Of a stretch of DNA of 64,000 nt, positions 38,876 through 47,768 are shown in pieces. The stretch spans positions 1,984,001 to 2,048,000 of the forward strand of contig NZ_RAHX01000001.1 in NCBI RefSeq assembly GCF_003605475.1. The letters run 5' to 3'. Below the pieces are notes generated by a model. That model did no database searches, was not told the origin of the DNA, and saw nothing but the letters and a program-made list of their open reading frames with translations. The DNA is from Aurantiacibacter aquimixticola (lineage in GTDB: Bacteria > Pseudomonadota > Alphaproteobacteria > Sphingomonadales > Sphingomonadaceae). How positions within the stretch are numbered: the first letter of the stretch is position 1; the number at the start of each line of letters is the position of its first letter. Made by a program: the position numbers and the translations under genes.

Positions 38876-39571
38876 ATGCGGATTACCTTCGCAAGCTACA
38901 ATATCCACAAGGGCGTGGGCGGTGATCGACGACGCGATCCCGAGCGCATCGTGGACGTGCTTGGCGAGCTCAAGGCCGATGTGGTCGCGTTACAGGAAGT
39001 GGACGAACGGTTCGGCACGCGCAGAAGCATACTCGATCGCAATATGCTCGCCGAGCGCGGCTGGCAAATTGCTTCCATTCCGATAAAGCCCGCCAGCCTC
39101 GGCTGGCATGGCAATGCACTGCTGGTCCGCGAAGGGCTGGAAATCGTCGATGTCGAAGCCGATCACCTGCCGCAGATCGAGCCGCGTGGAGCGGTTCGGG
39201 CGACGATCATGGCGGGTGCGCAGCCGATCTGCGTCACCGGTATGCATCTCGACCTGTCCGGTCTCGGGCGAAAGCGGCAATTCGCGCATCTGTGCAATGC
39301 CAGCCGCGCGCCGGGTCTGCCCGCCGTGATGATGGGCGACTGCAATGAATGGCTCCGTCCGATCGGCGGCGAGCGCGGGCTCGCGGCACATTGGACCATG
39401 GTCGAGCCGGGGCGAAGCTTTCCCGCGCGGCGGCCGCTGCTGGCGCTCGACCGGCTGATGCACACGCCGCATTGGGAATGCCTCCGCGCCGAAGTCCATG
39501 CGACCGCGCTGGCGAGACAGGCATCCGATCACTTGCCGATCCGCGTGACGCTGGCGCTGCCCACGAATTAG
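38876..39571 (+). CDS. Endonuclease/exonuclease/phosphatase-family protein
   Basis: A 231-residue protein of the EEP (DNase I-like) fold. Visible motifs are ASYNIHKG, ALQEVD (metal Glu), TGMHLDLSG, GDCNEW and the C-terminal SDHLPI. Substrates in this family range from DNA to phospholipids and phosphoinositides, so function is open. The ATG at 38876 is used; an in-frame GTG at 38867 overlapping the preceding stop is also plausible. The 3' end abuts the regulatory region of glnK. Confidence 0.83.
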   Translation: MRITFASYNIHKGVGGDRRRDPERIVDVLGELKADVVALQEVDERFGTRRSILDRNMLAERGWQIASIPIKPASLGWHGNALLVREGLEIVDVEADHLPQIEPRGAVRATIMAGAQPICVTGMHLDLSGLGRKRQFAHLCNASRAPGLPAVMMGDCNEWLRPIGGERGLAAHWTMVEPGRSFPARRPLLALDRLMHTPHWECLRAEVHATALARQASDHLPIRVTLALPTN

Positions 39572-39597
39572 GCGGCCCTGCCCGCGATTTGTGCGGT

Positions 39598-39620
39598 GCA
39601 ACACGACGACGTGGTGTTGC
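39598..39620. promoter_or_regulatory. Candidate NtrC-type dyad upstream of glnK
   Basis: Perfect inverted arms GCAACAC (39598-39604) and GTGTTGC (39614-39620) with a 9-base spacer lie about 40 bases upstream of the sigma-54 -24 element. They resemble NtrC half-sites (GCAC/GTGC) but are not a full match. Enhancer assignment is inference from position. Confidence 0.45.
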
Positions 39621-39659
39621 GCGAATGAAAAGCGCCTTGAAACTAGCGGAATGCCGAAC

Positions 39660-39675
39660 TGGCACGCTGCTTGCT
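39660..39675 (+). promoter_or_regulatory. Sigma-54 (RpoN) promoter of glnK-amtB
   Basis: TGGCACG at 39660-39666, four bases, then TTGCT at 39671-39675 match the -24/-12 consensus (GG and GC exactly spaced). The expected start of transcription is near 39686, about 40 bases before glnK. This fits nitrogen-limited expression of PII and ammonium transport genes. Confidence 0.85.
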
Positions 39676-39724
39676 GATCATGCTGTGCCGGGAACGGTCT
39701 CCCGGGGCAGCAAAGGGGGTCGGC

Positions 39725-40063
39725 GTGAAATTCGTCATTGCCATCATCAAACCGTTCAAGCTCGACGAAGTGCGCGAAGCGCTCGCCGAGATCGGCGTCG
39801 CCGGAATGACCGTTTCCGAGGTCAAGGGCTTCGGGAGGCAGAAGGGGCAGACCGAAATTTACCGCGGGGCGGAATACGCGGTGAACATGCTGCCGAAGGT
39901 GAAACTGGAAATCGCTGCGAGCGACGATCTGGCACCCAAGGTGGTGGAAGCGATCCAGCAGACGGCCAGCACCGAAAGTATCGGCGATGGAAAGATCTTC
40001 GTGCTCGATCTCGCATCGACCACGCGCATCCGCACCGGCGAAACCGACGAAACCGCGCTCTAA
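39725..40063 (+). CDS. glnK: Nitrogen regulatory protein P-II
   Basis: A 112-residue PII signal protein that senses ATP/ADP and 2-oxoglutarate and blocks AmtB. The T-loop has the uridylylation Tyr51 in RGAEYAVN, and the KFVIAIIKPFKLDEVREAL start is canonical. The start is a GTG preceded by a GGGGG SD; an upstream ATG in frame would add an unlike N-terminus. It is the first gene of a glnK-amtB operon, 16 bases before amtB, behind a sigma-54 promoter. Confidence 0.96.
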   Translation: MKFVIAIIKPFKLDEVREALAEIGVAGMTVSEVKGFGRQKGQTEIYRGAEYAVNMLPKVKLEIAASDDLAPKVVEAIQQTASTESIGDGKIFVLDLASTTRIRTGETDETAL

Positions 40064-40079
40064 TCAGGGGTCGAGCACA

Positions 40080-41426
40080 ATGAACACGAAATTCCTTATC
40101 GGTGCCGCGGCTTTCCCCGCTGCGCTTGTCCTGTCCGGCCCGGCCGTCGCGGCACCGGTCGCGGAGGCCGCCGCGCCCGTGGCTGACGCGGTCGGCGGTG
40201 GCACGGCCTATATCTTCAACACGCTGCTGTTCCTGATCGGCGGCTTCCTGGTGATGTGGATGGCGGCAGGCTTCGCCATGCTCGAAGCCGGTCTGGTGCG
40301 CGCAAAGAACACCTCTACCCAGTGCCTGAAAAACATCGGCCTCTATTCGATTGCCGGTCTGATGTTCTGGGCGGTCGGCTATAACATCGCCTATCCCGGC
40401 TTTGCCGAGGGGGCGCTTGGCCTCTTCGGTATCGGCGGCACGACCTACGGCATGCAATCCGCGGGCGAGGCCGATCTCGAAAAAGGCTATTCGGTCGCGT
40501 CCGACTGGTTCTTCCAGATGGTGTTCTGCGCGACGACGGCGTCCATCGTGTCCGGGACGTTGGCGGAGCGCATCAAGATCGTCCCGTTCTTCATGTTCGT
40601 AACGGTGCTGACTGCCGTCATCTATCCGGTCGTGGTGAGCTGGGAATGGGGTGAAGGCTATCTCGATAGCGTCTGGGGTTTCTCCGACTTCGCCGGATCG
40701 ACTCTCGTCCACTCGACCGGCGGCTGGGCTGCCTTGGTGGGCGCGATCATTCTCGGTCCGCGCCTCGGTCGTTATGGGCCGAACGGACAGATCAACGTCT
40801 TTCCCGGCACCAACATTCCGCTGGCGACGCTCGGGACGTTCATTCTCTGGCTCGGCTGGTTCGGTTTCAATGGCGCATCGCAACTGGCGATGGGTACGGT
40901 TGGCGATGTTTCGGACGTTTCGAAGATCTTCGTGAACACCAATATGGCTGCGTGCGGTGGTGTGGTGGTCGCGATCATTGCCACCCAGCTGCGCTACGGC
41001 AAGGCTGACGTGACGATGGCGCTGAACGGCGCGCTGGCTGGCCTCGTCGCGATCACGGCAGAGCCGCTCGCGCCCACGGTCGGCCAGTCGGTCCTGATCG
41101 GCGGTATCGGCGGATTGCTGCCGGTGATCTTCGTGCCGCTGCTCGACAAACTGAAAATCGACGACGTGGTCGGCGCGATCCCGGTCCACCTCGTAGCGGG
41201 CATCTGGGGCACGCTGATCGTCGCATGGACGGGCGATGCCACCCTCGTCGGCCAGCTGGTCGGTGTGCTGCTCACGATGGTGTGGGTCAGCGCAGCGAGC
41301 GCGATCGTCTGGCTCCTCCTGAAAATCACGATCGGCATCCGCCCATCGGAAGAGATCGAACTTGCCGGTCTCGATATCCACGAAACCGGCGTCGAAGCCT
41401 ATCCGGGTCTCGCCAACCAGGCCTGA
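40080..41426 (+). CDS. amtB: Ammonium transporter
   Basis: A 448-residue Amt/Rh-family channel for ammonium. It has a cleavable N-terminal signal segment (residues 1-24), then eleven transmembrane helices. Visible signatures are FQMVFCATTASIVSGTLAERIK, the first pore His in STLVHSTGGWAAL and the second in IPVHLVAGIWGTL. The C-terminal tail regulated by PII is present. It is downstream of glnK and ended by a strong terminator. Confidence 0.96.
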   Translation: MNTKFLIGAAAFPAALVLSGPAVAAPVAEAAAPVADAVGGGTAYIFNTLLFLIGGFLVMWMAAGFAMLEAGLVRAKNTSTQCLKNIGLYSIAGLMFWAVGYNIAYPGFAEGALGLFGIGGTTYGMQSAGEADLEKGYSVASDWFFQMVFCATTASIVSGTLAERIKIVPFFMFVTVLTAVIYPVVVSWEWGEGYLDSVWGFSDFAGSTLVHSTGGWAALVGAIILGPRLGRYGPNGQINVFPGTNIPLATLGTFILWLGWFGFNGASQLAMGTVGDVSDVSKIFVNTNMAACGGVVVAIIATQLRYGKADVTMALNGALAGLVAITAEPLAPTVGQSVLIGGIGGLLPVIFVPLLDKLKIDDVVGAIPVHLVAGIWGTLIVAWTGDATLVGQLVGVLLTMVWVSAASAIVWLLLKITIGIRPSEEIELAGLDIHETGVEAYPGLANQA

Positions 41427-41513
41427 CCCGAAAAGCTCGGCGCGGATCGGGAGGCTCCTCTCTCTCCCTCTCGATCCCGCCTTCCCTCGTTCCTCCTGCG
41501 AACGACACTGCAA

Positions 41514-41546
41514 CGGGCCGGAGCCGACCGCTCCGGCCCGCTTTTT
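41514..41546 (+). terminator. Rho-independent terminator after amtB
   Basis: Arms CGGGCCGGAG (41514-41523) and CTCCGGCCCG (41531-41540) form a long GC stem followed by a run of five T. It lies about 90 bases after amtB and before the porin gene. Confidence 0.92.
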
Positions 41547-41635
41547 GTTTTCCTTGCGCGATGACATCCACGCTCGATTGCCAAAGAGCGTGTGTTACGT
41601 GTTTATGCGTATCGAGAATTGTCGGGGAGCGAGTG

Positions 41636-42757
41636 ATGAAGCGGAGCCTTTGGATTGCCGGCGCGACTGCGATGATGGCCACGCCTGCAATGGCGCAGGA
41701 TGGGCCGTATGTCGGAGTGGACGGCGGGGCAGTGCTTACACAGGACACCTCGGTCGATATCGGGAATGAACGCGAGCCCGTCGAGATCGCCAGCGACCTC
41801 GGCTGGATTGGCGCGGCGAATGCCGGTTACGACTGGGGCTCGCTGCGGACCGAACTCGAAGGATCCTATCGCAGCTGGAGCCTGGACGAGCTGACGGCGA
41901 CGGCGCGCGGCATTCCGACAGGCGGCGACGATTTGGAAACCGGGACATTTGCGCTGGATGGCGATGCCAGCCTCGCATCGGTCATGGGCAATGTGCTGCT
42001 CGATTTCGGCGGGGACGAGGGGCTCGGCCTGTCGCTCGGTGTCGGTGTCGGTCGCACATGGCTGGATATCGATGCGAGCGCGGACGAGACCGGGCCGGGC
42101 TATCTGGACGGTAATGATAGCGCGTGGGCATGGCAGGGGCTTGCGCATGCACGGCTGCCGATCAGCGACCGCGTGAATGCAGGCCTCAAATATCGCTATT
42201 TCAGCACGCTCGAATTCGAACTCGACGATAGCTTGGGGCGTTTCAACGAATTCGAATTCGCCGTGCATTCGCTCTCTGTAGGCGTGGAAATCGCTCTCGG
42301 GCGTCGGCAGGAGGCGGCGCAGGTGATCCAGCGCCCCGCGCCGCCGGCTCCGCGTTCGATCGCTACTGCGCCACCCCCTCCACCGCCACCGCCGGTCGAT
42401 GTGTCCTGCAACGCCGGACCGTATATCGCCTTTTTCGACTGGGACGAGGCAACCATCACGCCGGAAGCCGCCGCCGTGTTGAACAGCGCCATTTCAGCAT
42501 ATCGCAATTGCGGCACCGCTCGGGTCATGCTGGCCGGACATACCGACACCTCGGGCCCGCGCGGCTACAACCAGCGGCTCGCCGAGAGACGTAACACCGC
42601 CGTGCGCGATTACCTGCTCAGTCGCGGTATCTCTGCGGCGCGGATAGCGGGTGAAGCCTTCGGTGAAAGCGACCTGCTGGTTCCGACGGCGGATGGCGTG
42701 AGGGAGCCGCAGAACCGCCGCGTGGAAGTCACTTACGGGCCGAATGCGGGCATGTAG
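41636..42757 (+). CDS. ompA: OmpA-family outer-membrane porin
   Basis: A 373-residue protein with a signal peptide (cleavage after AMAQ, about residue 21) and an eight-stranded N-terminal barrel (about 25-230). A Pro-rich hinge (about 235-255) leads to a C-terminal peptidoglycan-binding OmpA domain with AGHTDTSG and the RRVEVTYG end. A GGGGAG SD precedes the ATG at 41636. The stop touches the convergent desaturase stop directly. Confidence 0.92.
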   Translation: MKRSLWIAGATAMMATPAMAQDGPYVGVDGGAVLTQDTSVDIGNEREPVEIASDLGWIGAANAGYDWGSLRTELEGSYRSWSLDELTATARGIPTGGDDLETGTFALDGDASLASVMGNVLLDFGGDEGLGLSLGVGVGRTWLDIDASADETGPGYLDGNDSAWAWQGLAHARLPISDRVNAGLKYRYFSTLEFELDDSLGRFNEFEFAVHSLSVGVEIALGRRQEAAQVIQRPAPPAPRSIATAPPPPPPPPVDVSCNAGPYIAFFDWDEATITPEAAAVLNSAISAYRNCGTARVMLAGHTDTSGPRGYNQRLAERRNTAVRDYLLSRGISAARIAGEAFGESDLLVPTADGVREPQNRRVEVTYGPNAGM

Positions 42758-43636
42758 TCAGTCCTCGCTTGGCGTGCAGCGCTTGCGGATCATGTCGGAG
42801 GTTTCGCGGCTGCCATCGTGTGACCAGCCGGGCTCGCGCCAGATGTAATCCAGTTTGTGTCGCCACGGGGCGCGCCAGACATCGCGTACGATCGCCTGCC
42901 ACTCGTGGAACACCGTCTTCAGCAGATTGAAGCTGCCGAGCTGGTTTACGATTCCGTAGCGAATGCGGTCGGTATCGTCCTCGGGAGCGAAGGTCCCGAA
43001 CATCCTGTCCCACACGATGAAGGTGCCGGCGTAGTTGCGATCCAGATAGCGCGCGTTGACGGCATGATGGACGCGGTGATGCGATGGCGTGTTCATGACC
43101 GCCTCGAACCAGCGTGGCATGCGCGTCACGCTCTCGGTGTGAATCCAGAACTGGTAGATCAGGTTGAACCCGCCGCAGATCAGGATCATCCCCGGCTCGA
43201 AGCCGATCGCGGCCAACGGCAGGCGAAAGACGAAACTGACTGCGATGAAGCCGGTCCAGCTCTGCCGGAGCGCGGTGGAGAGATTGTAGTGCTGGCTTGA
43301 ATGGTGGTTGACGTGGCTCGCCCAGAACCAGCGCACGCGGTGCGCGGTACGGTGAAAACAGTAATAGGCCAGATCGTCGAGCGCGAAGCAGAGCGGCCAC
43401 GCCCACCAGGCCCAGCCGATGTCGAGCGGCGCGAAGCGATGCGTCCAGACGAGCATGGCGACCACCGCGCCGCCGGTCAGCGCGCCTGCCACCGTGCTGC
43501 CGAGGCCGATGGCGAGTGAAGTTGCCGTGTCGCGTGATTCGTAAGCGGCAGGATTCCGACGGCGCGCCCAGAGCAGTTCGGCGACGATCAGCAGCACGAA
43601 GATCGGGATTGCATAGGTGACCGGATTGAAATCCAT
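42758..43636 (-). CDS. Sterol desaturase / fatty acid hydroxylase family membrane protein
   Basis: A 292-residue di-iron membrane enzyme with several hydrophobic segments and the three histidine clusters of the family: HRTAH, HVNHH and HHRVHH, and a further His upstream in the DDLAYYCFHR segment. It may hydroxylate or desaturate a lipid or carotenoid, but the substrate is unknown. The ATG at 43636 is chosen over an upstream TTG. It converges with ompA. Confidence 0.87.
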   Translation of the reverse strand: MDFNPVTYAIPIFVLLIVAELLWARRRNPAAYESRDTATSLAIGLGSTVAGALTGGAVVAMLVWTHRFAPLDIGWAWWAWPLCFALDDLAYYCFHRTAHRVRWFWASHVNHHSSQHYNLSTALRQSWTGFIAVSFVFRLPLAAIGFEPGMILICGGFNLIYQFWIHTESVTRMPRWFEAVMNTPSHHRVHHAVNARYLDRNYAGTFIVWDRMFGTFAPEDDTDRIRYGIVNQLGSFNLLKTVFHEWQAIVRDVWRAPWRHKLDYIWREPGWSHDGSRETSDMIRKRCTPSED

Positions 43637-43660
43637 GCCGCGCAATCTAGCAGAGCTTCA

Positions 43661-44038
43661 TCACGTCGCCCAGCATTCGGCGTCTTTGCCGATTGCCAGC
43701 GATAGCTCGAATGTCGGGTCTGCAAAACGAATGTCCAGCCTACCGTCGGCGGCTGTCACCCTGTCTTCGGCGGTTAGCGTTCTCGCCACGAATTGCGCGC
43801 CGTGCGGCACGAGCACCGCCGTCCTGCCGGAGGCGTCCCGAGCAATCGCCCCTGCGCCATCAGTATCCAGAGCAATGGCAATCGGCTCGAACCCGCCCGC
43901 CGCAAGTCGAAACCGCTCGCGAGCATCATCTTCGTCTTCGAGTTGCGCATTACGTGAGAAGCCGAGCCGATGGGCAAAATAGATAAGCGCGAGAATGGCG
44001 AGCAGCGATCCCGCAAATTGCAGCGCCGCCCCGATCAT
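43661..44038 (-). CDS. Hypothetical membrane-anchored protein
   Basis: A 125-residue protein with one N-terminal transmembrane helix (about 5-22), an Arg/Asp/Glu-rich linker and a soluble C-terminal region of alternating strands ending in GKDAECWAT. I do not recognise the family. It starts 6 bases after the stop of the phosphatase gene and precedes the desaturase by 24 bases, so these three minus-strand genes probably share a transcript. Confidence 0.7.
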   Translation of the reverse strand: MIGAALQFAGSLLAILALIYFAHRLGFSRNAQLEDEDDARERFRLAAGGFEPIAIALDTDGAGAIARDASGRTAVLVPHGAQFVARTLTAEDRVTAADGRLDIRFADPTFELSLAIGKDAECWAT

Positions 44039-44044
44039 GGCGGA

Positions 44045-44485
44045 TCAGCCGCGCGCCTTTGCCGATAGCGTGGCCATGGCATCCTTCATCGGGTTGAGGT
44101 CGTAGCCTGCCCTCGCCGCAGCCTCCGCAAGCGTTTCGGGACTGTCGCCCTCGCTGGCGCGTGCGAGAGCCCACAGGAAAGTCGAGCGCGTGCCGGATCG
44201 GCAATAGGCAAGCACCTTGCCGTCGGCTTCCGCAAGAGCGGCTTGCATAGCCGCGATCTGTGGCGGACCGAAGCCAGCCTGGCCCACCGGGATGGCGCGA
44301 TAGGCCAAGCCATGCTCGGCGGCGCACGCCTCGATGTCGGAGCCTGCAGGCTGGCCCGGCACTTCGCCATCGGGACGATTGTTCACGATCATTGCAAACC
44401 CCTGCGCCTTCGCTTCTGCGACGTCGCCGGTGGTGATCTGCGGGCTCGCCGATACGGTTTCGGACAAGATTCGAAAATCTGTCAT
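44045..44485 (-). CDS. TIGR01244-type phosphatase (DSP/PTP-like)
   Basis: A 146-residue protein of the beta-lactamase-hydrolase-associated phosphatase group. The P-loop motif CRSGTRS (at about 106-112) matches the Cx5R active site of protein tyrosine phosphatases, and NNRPDGE lies upstream. It may act in sulfide detoxification or a related pathway, but this is not shown here. The ATG at 44485 (MTDFRIL) is preferred over the longer start at 44521. Confidence 0.82.
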   Translation of the reverse strand: MTDFRILSETVSASPQITTGDVAEAKAQGFAMIVNNRPDGEVPGQPAGSDIEACAAEHGLAYRAIPVGQAGFGPPQIAAMQAALAEADGKVLAYCRSGTRSTFLWALARASEGDSPETLAEAAARAGYDLNPMKDAMATLSAKARG

Positions 44486-44729
44486 GGATGACGTGTGACA
44501 GCCGAAAGGCTCCCCGCGCAATGGTAAATCGTGCGCGTATGCAGGATGCGACGCGTGGCGCTTTGGCCACTGTCACGCAAATGCAAAGTTAAAATGTTCG
44601 CGTCGCTGGGGATTTGTGTCTATACCTCGCCGACGAAGCGGCGGGGGAGGTCCGTCACTTCGGGTCGGCGGATCACTTGTCCGCCCTGCCGGCCGGTATC
44701 AGGACGAGAATTGAAGGTTCACGGTTTTC

Positions 44730-45482
44730 ATGGGTTACGACAAGGGACGTCGCGGTCGGGGTCGCGACAAGCGGGACGGTTTCGGCGAAGAAGGTTTCGA
44801 TCCATTCGGTGAGGGCGGTCCGCCCCCGATGGATAGCGGCGGCTGGCGCGATGGCGGCAATGATCGCTTCGGCGGCGGTAGCGGTGGCGGCGGCCGTTTC
44901 AATGACGATCGCGGCGGAGGCGGCTTCGGTGGCCAGCGTGGCGGAGGCGGTGGCTTTCGCGGCGGCGGCGGCGGTGCCCCGCGCGGCGGCGGCATGCCTG
45001 CCCAGGTGGTCGGCACGGGCCAGGGCAAGGTCAAGTTCTTCAACACGCAGAAAGGCTTCGGCTTCATTCAGCGTGACGAGGGCGGAGAGGACGTGTTCGT
45101 CCATATCAGCCAGGTCGAACGTGCAGGCCTCGAAGGTCTTGCCGAGGGGCAGGAGCTGCAGTTCAATCTCGTCGATCGCGGCGGGAAGGTTTCGGCAGCG
45201 GACCTCCAGGTCGTGGGCGACGTGATCGAAGTGCAGAAGGCTGCGCCGCAGCGCGAGCTGACCGGTGAAAAGGCCGTGGGCACGGTGAAGTTCTTCAATT
45301 CGATGAAGGGCTTCGGTTTCATTACTCGCGACGATGGCAAGGAAGACGCCTTCGTGCACATCAGCGCGGTAGAGCGGTCCGGCCTGCAGGGCATCGACGA
45401 AGGCGACAGGTTCGAATTCGACCTCGAAGTCGATCGGCGCGGCAAGTATTCGGCCGTCAATCTGGTCCCCGTCCAGGCCTGA
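44730..45482 (+). CDS. Two-domain cold-shock protein with Gly-rich N-terminus
   Basis: A 250-residue RNA-binding protein. Residues 1-95 are very rich in Gly/Arg/Asp with RGRGR, GGGG and FGG repeats and probably disordered (RGG-like). Two cold-shock domains follow, at about 99-165 and 185-248, each with KGFGFI (RNP1) and FVHIS (RNP2). Such double CSDs occur in alphaproteobacteria; the long Gly-rich arm is less usual. GAAGG precedes the ATG. The ~240 bases upstream may form a structured leader. Confidence 0.9.
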   Translation: MGYDKGRRGRGRDKRDGFGEEGFDPFGEGGPPPMDSGGWRDGGNDRFGGGSGGGGRFNDDRGGGGFGGQRGGGGGFRGGGGGAPRGGGMPAQVVGTGQGKVKFFNTQKGFGFIQRDEGGEDVFVHISQVERAGLEGLAEGQELQFNLVDRGGKVSAADLQVVGDVIEVQKAAPQRELTGEKAVGTVKFFNSMKGFGFITRDDGKEDAFVHISAVERSGLQGIDEGDRFEFDLEVDRRGKYSAVNLVPVQA

Positions 45483-45551
45483 CCGGATTTGCGGATAGGG
45501 TCGGCCGGAAATTTGACCGGCTGCCCGCTGCGAAATAAAGACACATCGTAA

Positions 45552-45581
45552 GGCGGTCGGACCGGAACAGGCCCGGCCGCC
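45552..45581 (+). terminator. Possible weak terminator before argD
   Basis: GGCGGTCGG (45552-45560) can pair with CCGGCCGCC (45573-45581) with one G-T pair. The following bases TCTTACG lack a proper T-run, so termination would be weak. It may only separate the csp and arg transcripts. Confidence 0.35.
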
Positions 45582-45617
45582 TCTTACGTTTCACCCGCTT
45601 TTCGAGGAATGCACACC

Positions 45618-46805
45618 ATGTCGATCACGCCGCTCATGCCAGTCTATCCCCGCTGCGGCGTGCGGCCGGTGCGCGGCGAGCACTGTCATCTGATCGACGA
45701 GGACGGCACGCGCTATCTCGATTTTGCGAGCGGCATCGCGGTCAACCTGCTGGGTCACAGCCACGCCGGCCTGATTGGCGCGATCCAGAAGCAGGCGGAA
45801 ACGCTGATGCATGTCTCCAACCTCTATGGCAGTCCGCAGGGCGAAGAGCTGGCGCAGAAGTTGGTCGACAACACCTTTGCCGACACCGTGTTCTTCACCA
45901 ATTCCGGCGCCGAAGCGGTGGAATGCGCGATCAAGACGGTACGTGCCTATCACCAGCATGACGGGAATGACGAGCGGTTCGAGATCATCACCTTCGTCAA
46001 CGCCTTCCACGGACGTACGATGGCCACGATCAGCGCATCCAATCAGGAAAAGATGCACAAGGGCTTCAACCCGCTGCTGCCCGGCTTCCGCTATGTCGAG
46101 TTCGACGATCTGGAAGCGGCAAAGGCGGCGATCGGACCGCAAACCGCGGGTTTTCTCGTCGAGCCGGTCCAGGGCGAAGGCGGTATCCGGCCGGCGAGCC
46201 AGGAATTCATGCAAGGCCTGCGCAAGCTCGCCGACGAGCACGACCTGCTCCTCGCGCTCGACGAAGTGCAATGCGGTGTTGCGCGCACCGGCACACTCTA
46301 CGCCTACGAGCAGTACGGGATCGAGCCGGACGTCGTCGCCAGCGCCAAGGGCATTGGCGGCGGCTTTCCCATCGGCGCTTGCCTTGCCACCGAAAAGGCG
46401 GCGCGCGGCATGACGTTCGGCACGCACGGCTCCACCTATGGCGGCAATCCCCTCGGCATGGCGGCAGGCATGGCGGTGATGGAAGCCGTGGCGAACGACG
46501 AATTTCTCGCCGAAGTCCGCGCGAAGGGAGAGCGGCTGCGCAGTCGGCTCGAACAGTTCATCGGCAATTATCCGGATCTGTTCGAAAGCGTGCGCGGCAT
46601 GGGCCTGATGCTCGGAATGAAGATGAAGGTCGAGCCGAGACCGTTCATGGTGCATCTGCGCGATCATCACGAGCTGCTGACCGTCGCTGCCGGCGATAAC
46701 ACGTTGCGCCTGCTGCCTCCGCTGGTGATCGGCGATGCGGAAATGGACGAGTTTTTCGAGAAGCTTTCTGCAGGCGCGGCGAGCTTTCAGCCCGAACACG
46801 CCTGA
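45618..46805 (+). CDS. argD: Acetylornithine/succinyldiaminopimelate aminotransferase
   Basis: PLP-dependent aminotransferase of arginine (and possibly lysine) synthesis, 395 residues. Conserved points: [12 protein letters not shown], the FHGRT segment, [12 protein letters not shown] and the PLP Lys244 in [12 protein letters not shown]. The ATG at 45618 has GAGGA nine bases upstream; an ATG at 45609 is less well placed. It is followed by argF with a TGATG junction, so translation is coupled. Confidence 0.95.
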   Translation: MSITPLMPVYPRCGVRPVRGEHCHLIDEDGTRYLDFASGIAVNLLGHSHAGLIGAIQKQAETLMHVSNLYGSPQGEELAQKLVDNTFADTVFFTNSGAEAVECAIKTVRAYHQHDGNDERFEIITFVNAFHGRTMATISASNQEKMHKGFNPLLPGFRYVEFDDLEAAKAAIGPQTAGFLVEPVQGEGGIRPASQEFMQGLRKLADEHDLLLALDEVQCGVARTGTLYAYEQYGIEPDVVASAKGIGGGFPIGACLATEKAARGMTFGTHGSTYGGNPLGMAAGMAVMEAVANDEFLAEVRAKGERLRSRLEQFIGNYPDLFESVRGMGLMLGMKMKVEPRPFMVHLRDHHELLTVAAGDNTLRLLPPLVIGDAEMDEFFEKLSAGAASFQPEHA

Positions 46806-47737
46806 TGGCGGGGCGCCATTTCCTCGATCTGTCGGATGCGGGCGGCGATGCCGTGGCGGCGATTATTGCCGACGCGCTCGACCGCAAGAAGGCGCGTGCC
46901 GACTGGCCGAAGGGGAAGGCCGATGCCGATGCGCCGATGGCGGGCCGCGTGCTTGCCATGGTGTTCGAGAAGAATTCGACCCGCACCCGTGTCAGCTTCG
47001 ACATCGCCATGCGCCAGCTCGGCGGCACTGCCATCATCGTCGATGCGGGCACGTCCCAGCTTGGGCGCGGAGAATCGGCGGCGGACACGGCGCGCGTGCT
47101 CAGCCGGATGGCCGATGCAATCATGGTTCGCACTGACGACCACGCGAAGATCGAGGCGATGGCCCGCCATGCCGACGTGCCGGTAATCAACGGTCTGACC
47201 GACCGCTCGCATCCGTGCCAGATTGTGGCCGATCTGCTCACTGCCATCGAGCACGAGAAAGCGCTGCCGGGGCTCGAGGTCGCGTGGTTCGGGGATGGCA
47301 ACAATGTGCTCCATTCGATCCTGGAGGCCGCGGCGTTGATGAAGTTCAACGTGCGCATCGCGACGCCGCGCGGCTACGAACCGGACGCGGAGTTCGTGGA
47401 AATGGCGCGCGCGGAGGGCTCGACAGTTACGCTGACGCAGGATGCGCGCGAGGCGGCTGCCGCGGCCGATGTCCTTGTTACCGATACATGGGTGTCGATG
47501 GGGCAGGCCGACACCGAAGAGAAGCTCGCCGCGATGCAGCCCTATCGCGTCGACGCCGCGCTGATGGCGCAGGCGAAGTCCGATGCGATCTTCCTGCATT
47601 GCTTGCCGGCGCATGTCGGCGACGAAGTGAGCGAGGAGGTTTTCGAGGGTCCGCAGTCGGTCGTGTTCGACGAAGCAGAAAATCGGATCCACGCGCAGAA
47701 GTCGGTGCTCTTGTGGTGTTTCGGCCTGCTCGGCTGA
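46805..47737 (+). CDS. argF: Ornithine carbamoyltransferase
   Basis: Forms citrulline from ornithine and carbamoyl phosphate. The 310-residue protein has the carbamoyl-phosphate motif STRTR (58-62), HPCQ (136-139) and the ornithine-side HCLPAH (about 263-268), followed by the AENR region. It overlaps argD by one base. hslO follows after 31 bases. Confidence 0.96.
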   Translation: MAGRHFLDLSDAGGDAVAAIIADALDRKKARADWPKGKADADAPMAGRVLAMVFEKNSTRTRVSFDIAMRQLGGTAIIVDAGTSQLGRGESAADTARVLSRMADAIMVRTDDHAKIEAMARHADVPVINGLTDRSHPCQIVADLLTAIEHEKALPGLEVAWFGDGNNVLHSILEAAALMKFNVRIATPRGYEPDAEFVEMARAEGSTVTLTQDAREAAAAADVLVTDTWVSMGQADTEEKLAAMQPYRVDAALMAQAKSDAIFLHCLPAHVGDEVSEEVFEGPQSVVFDEAENRIHAQKSVLLWCFGLLG

Positions 47738-47768
47738 GCTGCCTTCCAAAAGCCGACGCCATTCCCAT

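Noticed and set aside
44735..45067. Pro-rich antisense frame within the cold-shock gene
   Set aside because: It is the complement of the Gly-rich arm; Gly codons read as Pro on the other strand.
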